From Spirogloea muscicola (taxonomy: Eukaryota; Streptophyta; Zygnematophyceae; Spirogloeales; Spirogloeaceae), in the NCBI GenBank assembly GCA_009602725.1, contig WELB01000072.1, positions 251,856 to 270,096 on the forward strand: a DNA stretch of 18,241 nt, in the 5' to 3' direction. The translations under genes and the position numbers were made by a program. This document shows, piece after piece, positions 1 to 8,364 of the stretch (the stretch's first letter is position 1; every line of letters starts with the position of its first letter). The notes below the pieces were generated by a model that saw only the letters and a program-made list of their open reading frames with translations, was not told the origin of the DNA and searched no databases.

Positions 1-1
1 G

Positions 2-2700
2 GCGTCGGCGGCGGCGACGCTGACTACCCCGCCGTCGCCGAGGCTTTCACCCCGGCCGCCGTCGCCGGGCTCGCCGCCGCCACGCTCGCCGCCGGCCTCG
101 TCGGCGGCGCCATCGCCGGCGGCTTCATCATCCTGCAGCACCGGTCCGCCGCCGCCGCCTCCTCCGCAACTGCCGCCGCCGCCAGACGCAGTCCCCCTCA
201 TTGTCGCTGCGAGAAGGGCCGCCGCGCCGTCACCACAACCTGCTGACTGGTGCGCCGACTGACGCCGGCTGTCCTCGGCGCCTTCCTCTGCGCCAGCAAC
301 GCCGTGCGGGCGAAGCGGCGCCGCTCGGCGCTCTCCCCGGAGCAATGGTCGGAGGCCTTTGACGACGACAACGGCGGCTGCCTGGTCGGGCGTGGCGAGC
401 GGATCATCGGCCAGGTCCGCCGCGGGGTGAGTGCCATCGGCCTCCGCCGCCGCCGCCCCCCGTGCGAGGCGGCTCATGAGTCCGTCGCAGCAGCGCAGGC
501 CTGCCGCTGTACGCGTACCAATAGTCTGGGCCGCCTTACCATTGGCAATCACCGCTGTTTTTGTGGCTGCAGGGCGTGGACCCTCACATCCGGGCAGAGG
601 TGTGGCCGTTCCTGCTCGGCCTGTGAGTCCCCATTGCCCGGCTCACGGAGGCCTTGAAACTGGTCACAGGGATGCTGCTGCTGGGCATGCTAGTCAAGCC
701 TTGTCAGCTCCAAAGCAGACGCGCTGATAGGCATGGTGTTGCTGTGGTGGTCGGCATGGACAGATGTGCTGGAGGTCAACTGACGTCAGCTGACTTCGGC
801 TGAGCTTGAGCTTGAGCTCCCTGGTAGTCTGCCAATGCACATGGATCTTTGGTGCGCAGGTACCAGTTGGACAGCACAGCCAGCCAGCGGGCGCTGCAGC
901 ACCTTGAGAGACGGTTTGCTCCGCGACTTTGGTGCTCACTGTGGCTACACTGCTTCTGGACCCATGCCTTGCTGTGTGTCGACGTTTGGTGTGCTCTTTG
1001 ATCTCCGCTTCACAAGAGCTAAGTGTCCAGGCTCGTTGACTGGACACTGTTCCTCTGGTGGTGGCCTCCAGAGAGGTCTATGAAGGTCTGCGCAAGAAGT
1101 GTCAGGAGCTACGGAGGCAGGCGGCTGCCAGGGAGGCAGCGGCGGAGGCAGAGCAAGAATCTCATCAAGCTCGAGGAGCGGCAGGGGAGGCTGCCAGCCA
1201 TCCCCTGGAAGAGGAAGCAGATGCGGGATCTGAAGTTAAACCTGTCAATGGCGTGGCACGTGAGGCTGACAACACAGATTCGGCTGCAGGAGATATGTCT
1301 GCAGGGGGTGTCAATGGGCTGGTGGAGAGCCTCCAGGGCGTGCAACTTGCGCAAGACAAAGAGGGACCAGAAGATGGTGGGGGAGATGTAGAGGAGGCAG
1401 AGGAGGAGGATGAGCAGCAGGAGGAGGGGGTGAAAGAGGTGGAGGAGGTGGAGGAGGAGGAGGAGGAGGCCAGTACCAGCGGTGAGACCACTGCCTTGCT
1501 GCGCAGGAGGAAGGAGAACGGAGCTGTTGCGGACTTGGACAGCGTTGGCAGTGGCACAGGGGCCTCCGCTAGGGAGGCAAGTGCAGGGCAGCAGGGCAAC
1601 AGAATTAACCCTGGCACGAGGCGTGGTGGTGGCAAGCCTTGGATTGAGCTGAATGGGCAGAAGGAGGAGGACTTTGAGGTCTGGCAGCGTATCATGCGCT
1701 TGGACGCAGTGAGAATGAACGCGGCATGGGTGCCGTACGCGCCATCCCAGGCCACAGTAAGCGAGGAGGACGCCAGTGTGCTGGCCGACTATGTGGGCCT
1801 CACAGACGACACTCACTTGGAGCCCTCTCGGCGGCACCATGCTGGTACTTAGACATCCAATACTGTGTGGTTTTTTCTGCTCCTCCTTGGTAGAGCTACG
1901 TGCACTGCACTTCAGCAGATGTGATCATTATGTTCGAGAGAATACTGTCTTAGTGAGCTATTGCTTTGAGCATAGCTTGCCTCGTGTCCTTGATTGATGC
2001 TCCTGAAGAATGCCAAAAACTGCGCTGTGATACATGCTAAGCCAAGGATTGTCTGTTGAGGTTTGCAGCCAGGCTGGTCGCCATCTTGGAGGCTTACGCC
2101 TTGGTAGACCCCGATATTGGTTACTGCCAGGGCATGAGTGACCTGCTGTCGCCATTCGTGGCGCTGATCAACGACGATGCAGAGGCCTTCTTTTGCTTCC
2201 GGACCTTCATGGAGAAGGCCCGGCAGAACTTCCGGACAGACGAGGTCGGCATTCGCCGCCAACTGGCTCGGGTGTCCGACATTGTGCGCAGTGCCGACCG
2301 CAAGCTGTATGCTCACCTCATAGAGCTGAAGGCAGAGGACTGCATTTTCGTGTACCGCATGGTGGTGGTGCTACTGCGACGGGAGCTCTCGTTCGAGCAG
2401 ACGCTCTGCCTGTGGGAGGTCACATGGGCTGACGCGCTCGCGGCGCAGACGTCCGAGGCCGCCACTCGTGAGGCTGCAGCTGTGGGCGCCAAGGTGACAC
2501 CGGCTGGCAGCAATGGACAGGCAACCAAGGATCTTCTGTTGTATGTCATTGCTGCTATCGTGCTGAGCAAGCGGAAAGTGATGATTGAGAAGTGCCGAGG
2601 CATGGATGAGGTCCTCCGATTGTGTAATAGTGTTGCCGGCACCCTAGACGTTTGGCAGCTTGTGGAGGCAGCAAGGGAGCTTGTTCGTTTGGGCCACTGA
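2..2700 (+). CDS. Rab GTPase-activating protein, TBC domain, plant GYP7/TBC1D15-like (5' partial)
   Basis: Proposed exons: 2-249 (tentative), 297-426, 573-622, 860-913, 1072-1844 and 2069-2700, with GT-AG introns and matching phases; stop TGA at 2698-2700. TBC proteins speed GTP hydrolysis by Rab GTPases in membrane traffic. The N-terminal family block SALSPEQW is followed by GGVDPHIRAEVWPFLLGLY across three exons; the 54-nt exon 860-913 supplies YQLDSTASQRALQHLERR. The first catalytic motif reads MRLDAVR, with Met in place of the usual Ile of IxxDxxR. The glutamine finger is in GYCQGMSDLLSP, followed by DEVGIRRQL and RMVVVLLRRELSFEQTLCLWEV. The 1845-2068 intron joins HHA to ARLV exactly as in plant homologs. 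A Glu-rich insert (about 1385-1480) separates the N-terminal block from the catalytic core. No start ATG is visible, so the gene begins outside the window or in an unseen exon. Family assignment is secure; the first exon is not. Confidence 0.88.
250..296 (+). other. Candidate 47-bp intron, or frame disruption, near the 5' end of the RabGAP gene
   Basis: The conserved RabGAP frame is blocked upstream by a TGA at 244-246. A donor gtgcgc at 250 and a pyrimidine-rich acceptor ending cgccag at 296 would remove 47 bp. They would join upstream Pro/Ser/Ala-rich sequence (frame 2, open from base 2) to NAVRAKRRRSALSPEQW in matching phase, via a TG|C codon. A disordered Ser/Pro-rich leader before this basic block is common in plant homologs. 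The other introns of this gene are 146-237 bp, so 47 bp is unusually short; a sequencing error or an unseen upstream exon are alternatives. Confidence 0.35.
1385..1480 (+). repeat. GAG-rich low-complexity tract encoding a Glu-rich insert of the RabGAP
   Basis: Imperfect GAG/GGA triplets in the 1072-1844 exon encode a run of about 30 residues dominated by glutamate. It lies in the linker between the N-terminal RabGAP block and the catalytic TBC core. The opposite strand reads as a Leu/Ser-rich open frame, which is a composition artefact. Length variation between strains would be expected for such a tract. Confidence 0.75.
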
Positions 2701-3152
2701 TGACCTGGTACCACCAGTCCATAGCACCATCCATTCATTCCCAGCCAGCTGTAGTGGACTTAAATAGGACAAAGAGGACGGCATGCCTACTCAATGGGAC
2801 AATTCGGCACTCGACTTGAGAAATGTAGCCTGTTTGTGTACTATGATGATACTCGTTGTAGGGGGTGAATGGAGGTTGTTACTCAGCGGCCTTCATGGCC
2901 TCTGCCAGCGTGAATGCAAGCTTCTGCATATTGTCTTTGTTATCACAATCTTAACGGGGAAATGGCAAACAGAAACTGACACTCTGGTTAAAAAATTTGT
3001 CAAGGAGCATCTCCAGATCTCAACTATTGCCTGTCTACAATGCTTTGCCAACCATTTGCGCTAGCCATACTGGTGCACAGAAACTTGTGCAGCAAGGCAG
3101 TAAGCTGTACAAGCAACAGCAGTGGGGCCCGTACATGCGCGCATTCTCTACG
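2701..3152. other. Intergenic interval between convergent RabGAP and DCC genes
   Basis: Both 3' ends point into this interval of about 450 bp, so it should hold both 3' untranslated regions. I see no AATAAA on the plus strand and no recognisable coding exon. The short open frame starting at 2783 matches nothing I know and has no splice context. Confidence 0.6.
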
Positions 3153-4400
3153 CTAATCTATGAAGCGCTCCTTGAAATTGTTGTCGCTTATTCGGCAGTT
3201 GTCCCTCTTCCCAAGGATGCTGTATCGATTGTTGGCCACGAGATCGTAAAAAGAGTCTCGCAGGAAGCTGGGATACATGGAACAACAGGCTTAGAACTTG
3301 GACAGAGATGCAGGTGAGACCTCACATAGGCTTTGAGGTAAAGTTGCACACAAGAGTTGCAGAACGAGCTAGGCCGTTGCAAAGCATCACCGATCTCAAG
3401 CAGGCAATTGCTCTGCCGTTGACACACAAGGGACACGTACCCTGGTGCCACAAAGCCGAGGGAGCTGAGAGGCGGGAATGGGAAGTCAAGGTAGCGGGCA
3501 ATCTTCAGGACAGCTTCCGACTTGATGTATGAACTGGGAGTAGGGGCCAATGAAGACAAATCTTGGATTTTAATTACCCAAAATGCACGCCTTTTTGACC
3601 AATTCCACAGGTCGTTTCTTTCGTGACCCAAACACCCACTTCAGTGGACTTGGATAGACAGGTCAGGAAGGACTGCAGTGCTTGCACACGAGGCCCACGA
3701 CAGCTCCTTGCACACTCCGATGGTTTGTGCAGCAAGGTGAATTTTGCGTCTAAGCGAACTATGCAGACTGATCGTCAGCTTCTACGATGATCAAGAGACC
3801 TTGGATCTCAGAAATAGGGCCGAGACGAAATTCACCCGTCTTGCTCGACCAGGACAATGCTGGAGATGTCATTGGGCGCACGACCGGACCGCCGGAGCAG
3901 AGCGCGCCCAGCCTCGCTTTGCAGCGCGGCAAAGCGGACCTTTCTGCAATCCCGTCATTACCAGTTTGACAGGCAATAAGTGCAACATATATTTGACAAC
4001 ACTTTGAAGTCCCAAGAATCTTCCAACTTCACGACTAAGAATCTCAACCGCGTAAGTGGCTCACCCGTCCTTGTCGCCGTCAAGCATGAAGTTGACAAAC
4101 CCGTTGCACATGTTGCAGACGCCTGCCATCCATCGGATGCAGATGGTTACAAAGAAGGTCTCGCTGGCCATCCTGTCAATGACGTTAATCTGAATTGGAG
4201 ACAATTGCGCATCGTGGGTTTACCCACGTCAAGATGCAGCACAAGCGCCCACTAGAAGCCTACTAATGCTACTGCGGTCTCCGGTGCTGCTGCACATGGA
4301 GCCTGGTACCATCAAAAAGGATGATGGGCCGAGGATCGGTGGCGAAGTAGCGGTCTGCCGTCGTCGTGAGGCCGGCCTGCAGCTGCGCCGACGCCGGCAT
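3153..4400 (-). CDS. DCC-family (DUF393) thiol-disulfide oxidoreductase
   Basis: Five exons on the minus strand: 4400-4310, 4122-4065, 3943-3836, 3533-3441 and 3267-3153, giving 465 nt and 154 aa with stop TAG. All introns are GT-AG and all phases match. The signature D-x-x-C-x-x-C reads DGVCNMCNGFVNFML (about residues 30-44) and spans the first splice junction (GAT-G|GC). Then follow VRFAALQSEAGRALL (52-66), IVLVEQDGSYIKSEAVLKIA across exons 3-4, and the C-terminal LRDSFYDLVANNRYSILGKR (119-138). Members are about 130-200 aa, with a paired Cys in a thioredoxin-like context; precise substrates are unknown, and plant members are often organellar. The reading frame stays open upstream of ATG 4400 for about 100 nt with a basic, Ala/Ser-rich, acid-free sequence resembling a transit peptide. 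That stretch has no ATG before a TGA near 4508, so the true start may lie in an upstream exon. Confidence 0.88.
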
Positions 4401-4899
4401 GGAGGCCCGCGCCGGAGAGCGGCGGGAGCCGTGGCGCGCGGCAAGCGGAGTCCAGAGGAGCGGCGCCGAGGTGCGCAGCGCGCCGAGCCTGGCAGGGCCG
4501 NGCGGTCAGATTCTTCCGCGGCCGGACGTGGCCGAGTGTGCCAGCCCGCGAGAGGCCGAGGCGCACCACGTGGCGGGGAGGCCGAGACGAGACGACGTCA
4601 AGGTATAAGCTCCTTTCCAGATTGAATTCAATGCCTGTGAAAGAGGCAAGCCCAAAAAGAATAAACAAATTCAACAAGGTGCAAAAGGCACGAATTACCC
4701 CAACTCTTCAGATTTCTTTGGGCTGGCCTCTCACAGCCAAGGCCTTAAGAAACTGGAAATCCTAGTAGATACCGATGCTCGCGTCTGGCCCCGGTCGCGG
4801 CTTGCCCCCCCCCTCGCCGCGCCGCCTCCACCGCTGCCGACGCGCACGCCGCCGCCCCGCGCGCCGCGACCGCCGATCGGACTCGCCGCCGCGAGCGCC
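4401..4899. promoter_or_regulatory. Divergent, partly GC-rich promoter interval between DCC and metallophosphoesterase genes
   Basis: The two start codons (minus 4400 and plus 4900) face away from each other across 499 bp. Both ends are GC-rich (about 4401-4600 and 4785-4899), with a more AT-rich centre (about 4605-4770). This suits a shared bidirectional promoter, but no TATA box or defined factor site stands out. An ambiguous base lies at 4501 beside the stop that limits the DCC upstream frame. The plus-strand ATG at 4900 sits in a favourable gcgccATGG context. Confidence 0.45.
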
Positions 4900-7410
4900 A
4901 TGGCTGTCCCGGCCACCGCGAGGCCGCCGCTGTTCTCCTTCGGCGTGCTCGCCGACGTGCAGTATGGCGACAAGGACAATGGTGGTGAGCGGACGTGAGC
5001 GCCTGAGTTCCGACGCGGGTGGCATGTCGCCTTCTATCCCCTTGCTGTCCTTCTCGCCACGAGGCCGCTAGCGCTTCTGAGGCTTCTGAGGCCCAGCCGT
5101 CAAGAGCACGCGATTGTTGATCGTTGATCAGTCACCCACTACAGAAGCATGCACACTCGACTTGACGCAGACATCGAAGAGCGTGAGCAGCGCTACCGTG
5201 AAGCCCCACAGAAGCTTGCCGCTGCCATCGATCACTTCAACAGTGCCAGTGCTGAGCTCTCGTGAGCTCTCCCCCTTGTCATACACCCCAAAGCCAAGTA
5301 TCCCTGCAGAAGCAGTTTCCCTTGTGATGAGCATTAAGCACCACCACAATAAGCTTGTCACCGCTAAAGGCTGTCTCGCATGTAGCTTGACTGGGCGTGA
5401 CTGGCAGAATGTCGCTGGCTTGACCGCCAAAGGGGACATGTATTTGCATCTAGAAGAGCAAGAGTGTGCAGGCAGGACCTTGACCATCCCCATCGGTTGC
5501 ATTTGTCTCAGATTTGTTTTTACTTTGGGCGATATCATTGATGGCAATAAGAGCGAGGAGAAAACTCAGTCCGACTTTGAGGTTGTTATGGAGACTCTCC
5601 AGAAGGTACGCATGCCCTACTTAATAAGCCATGCAAGTGGACTGTACGCAGGCTATGCATTGTGTATAGAACGTTGAGCAGATTCATCTGTGAAGGTAAC
5701 ACGCTTTGCCTTTCCTGGACATTTGACTTGGCTTACTCACAAGAATGTTCGAATGCTATCAGCTCAATGTGAGACCAGTTCACCACCTATTTGGCAATCA
5801 CTGTTTGCTTATTCCAAGACCAACCCTTCTCGAACGCCTCCGCATGCCGGGTCGCTTCTATGACGTGCCCCTTCATGCTGGTTGGCGACTGGTATTAACC
5901 TGCTTTTGAGGTGCTTGACGACTCAATTATGGCACAGCTCGCACTTGCTCAAACAGAAAGGGATGCTATGTTACTTGGTGCTGATGTCAATCCTGATTAC
6001 TCGCAAATCATCTTGCAAGATATAGAATGATGATGAGCACAGACGTCTTTGCTACGGTTTTGAGCGTGAGATGGCGTTGTTGTGATTACAGGCAGTCCTT
6101 GACACCATGGATATGAGCGACAAGTGGCCAGCAGATAGTGACAACTACAAGGTCGTCACTCCATCTTAAGCTTTAGCGACCAAGTTTATATTGGTTATTG
6201 GGCCGAATCAAGACTAAGCTTGAGTATGGTTGAGACGTTTTAGCTTCCAGGAAGTGTAACAAGGGCTACCAGAACTGGCTGTCCATCTTTTGATTTACAA
6301 GTAGAGGATGTTTCTTGCTTTGAGATGATTGAAGGCACACATCGAGAGGGTCTGGTAGAAACATACAAGGCACTTCAGCTTGTGAAAACCTTGTGTGAGT
6401 TGGCATGTGCTTGATGTGCAGGAAGCGCAAGAGTATAGGGCATCACATCCTCTTGATGATATGAATTCTCAAATGTCTGACTGGAATGGTGGGCTTAGTC
6501 GCTGCCAAATGACGTGGCTCAAGGACACCCTTTCAGCTGCAGAGAGGTGGAGCTTTTGCCACTGCTCTGTCTGCCAACGCCCTTGAAAGAGTCTGCGGCG
6601 AGCTTAAAACATGTCGTAAAGGCAAGGAGTCCCTGCAGATTATCAGAGCGTGACAACATCTACCCTTGCATTGTTGGCAGGCATCAAGAAAAGGTCATTG
6701 TTGCTGGTCATCATCCCATGGTTGAGGGAGCAGCTCCAGCGACCCATTTATTGTGGAACCACACAGAGGTTAGCGGTTGCACTTCTTGACTACTGTCACC
6801 GATTTTGATGTAGAGGGGATCATGTCGGTCTCTACATCAGTATGTGTACTTGCTAAGCGCAGATGGCATCCCTTGCTGGCAAGAAGCACCTTGCAGTAAG
6901 GATGCAGCGATACCTTGGCCTACGCAACAAGTTGTCATGTTGGTCACCGCCAGGTTGTGGAGCTTTTGACGGCGTCTCCTGCAGTGGTCCTTGTCTTTGC
7001 TGGTGAGCCGCTTCTAAATGTTTTGCTGGTTGATGCTTTGACATATAAGCTTCATGTGTGTGATTCCAGGGCTTGTAAAAATGCGTCTCTGGAAATGCCT
7101 GCTTCAAAGCAATTTGGCTGTAGGGGCTTCCTGGTCCCAGAGAAGTCTCAAGAGAGGCTTACACTTCTGAAAGAAGCTTATTGTGCACATTGATTGCTCA
7201 TTTGGCACGTGTTCAGGACATTATCACCCAGGTGGTTACAAGCAAGTTGGAGCCGTCCACTTTGTGACGGTGCCGGCCATCCTGGAGGCTCCTAAGGATT
7301 CCAATGCTTACTGCATAGTGCGGGTGTTTAACGAAAGTATGTACATGGAAGGACATGGCATGGTGCCAACCAGAATGTTAAGCATACCAGGTACAACTTC
7401 TGCTGTTTGA
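4900..7410 (+). CDS. Calcineurin-like metallophosphoesterase, Mn-dependent ADP-ribose/CDP-alcohol diphosphatase (ADPRM) family
   Basis: Nine exons: 4900-4984, 5171-5261, 5512-5605, 5763-5891, 6092-6151, 6422-6546, 6681-6768, 6954-7002 and 7217-7410. The total is 915 nt and 304 aa, with every phase consistent. Family enzymes hydrolyse ADP-ribose, CDP-choline and related diphosphates, probably in the cytosol. Metal-site motifs appear in order: D19-V-Q (LADVQYGD, the DxQ variant typical of this family rather than DxH), GDIIDG (65-70), GNHC (101-104), GHHP (204-207) and GHYHPGGY (241-248). Supporting blocks are AVLDTMDMSD (134-143), MSDWNGGLSRCQMTWL (172-187), HLLWNHTE (217-224) and FVTVPAILEAPKDSNAY near the C-terminus. 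No signal peptide is evident. The donor after exon 5 (gtcgtc) is the weakest splice call. Family members are about 300-340 aa, so the gene looks complete and functional. Confidence 0.9.
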
Positions 7411-7431
7411 ACTTTCAAGAATGTGACATAG

Positions 7432-7437
7432 AATAAA
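7432..7437 (+). terminator. AATAAA polyadenylation-signal candidate for the metallophosphoesterase gene
   Basis: AATAAA lies 22 nt after the TGA that ends at 7410, in a locally AT-rich stretch. Position and motif fit a eukaryotic poly(A) signal with a short 3' untranslated region. Green algae often use other signals, so this is tentative. Confidence 0.35.
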
Positions 7438-8335
7438 CTGAATATCCACTGCCACTTAGATGTTCAGCATCTACAAGTAAGTCATGCTAGGTCGAAAAGC
7501 ATCAAATTGATAGGATGGCAACTTGATACGAGATCCATTGACCCACTTAGATGGTTGTGGATGCCCCTTCCACATTGGTCAAAGTACAGTACACAGCGCA
7601 GTAGAACTTCATATGACTTGAGAGACCTACAGCTTAAGGTGGATTGAGCGGGAAGATAAGTGCAGAAATTTATTGAGGTTGTCAAATTTCAAAGCCATGA
7701 TGAGAAGTGCTTAGTGAACCTTATCCCAACCTGGAGAAAGGCGCAAAAGCAGCCCCAAGAGAGGCATATATGCTTCTCGGTATTGGGATGCTCAGCTGGT
7801 GGATGCGAAGGTTTATGTAATACCTCAGATGTGTTATTTATGCATCTCTTTACATTCATCCTTCGAGCTTTGAGCTTTGAAGCAGGTGATTGAGGTCTTG
7901 AATCTTTTGAGTCGCTGCGATTTCAGCCTGCTCAAATCTGCATTCAGGCTGAGGCCAAGGACGCAGAGATGAAGGCAGTATAACCTAAGGGAAGGCTGTG
8001 TCTGTGAAGCTTTCAACGCTCCTATCCGCCAGAGCACCAATTAATCAATCAAATGGTTACAGTAAGCCGGCCCGGAGTGGAGCCTGGAGTGTACATGCCA
8101 GACAGTAGCAAATCCTGTAAGTAGCTGACCGCACTACATCTGCTACTGCTGCTGCTCACCAGCACTGCAGGTCAAGGAGACCACAGCAACGATGTTGGAG
8201 TGTAATCTGAATAACTCAGATCAGCTCAAATTAACGGACTCTTCAAGTAAGGACATTCAAGGTGTGGGTATTGGCGTGGGGTGGGAGGAGAGGGTGGGGA
8301 GCAGAACTTGTATCCAGCGCACAAGGGAGACCCAC
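7438..8335. other. Intergenic interval between convergent metallophosphoesterase and kinase genes
   Basis: About 900 bp of moderate GC content between two gene 3' ends. Short open frames (for example plus 7660-7893 and minus 7834-8040) match no family I recognise and lack splice context. The interval probably holds 3' untranslated regions and spacer. I see no RNA gene. Confidence 0.5.
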
Positions 8336-8357
8336 CCCCCCTCCTTGGGGAGGGGGG
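8336..8357 (-). repeat. GC-rich hairpin just downstream of the kinase stop codon
   Basis: The 9-nt arms 8336-8344 and 8349-8357 are perfectly complementary (a C-run, then TCC, against GGA, then a G-run) with a TTGG loop. It starts 7 nt after the kinase TAA on the minus strand, so it would form a strong stem at the beginning of the 3' untranslated region. No function can be assigned. Confidence 0.55.
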
Positions 8358-8364
8358 CAACGCC

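Noticed and set aside
1109-1840. Long minus-strand open frames with poly-Leu or poly-Ser runs
   Set aside because: They are antisense shadows of the Glu-rich RabGAP exon; the low-complexity runs come from GAG repeats and no family motif is present.
5114-5677. 187-residue plus-strand open frame in the metallophosphoesterase gene
   Set aside because: It crosses exon 2, an intron and exon 3. It matches the real frame only over exon 3 (SFVFTLGDIIDG); over exon 2 it is out of frame.
5892-5910. 19-nt GT-AG ultra-short intron in the metallophosphoesterase gene
   Set aside because: Skipping to the acceptor at 6091 gives the family sequence WRL-AVLDTMDMSD in phase, so the longer 5892-6091 intron is preferred. 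The 19-nt interval would lead into a frame with a stop and no donor.
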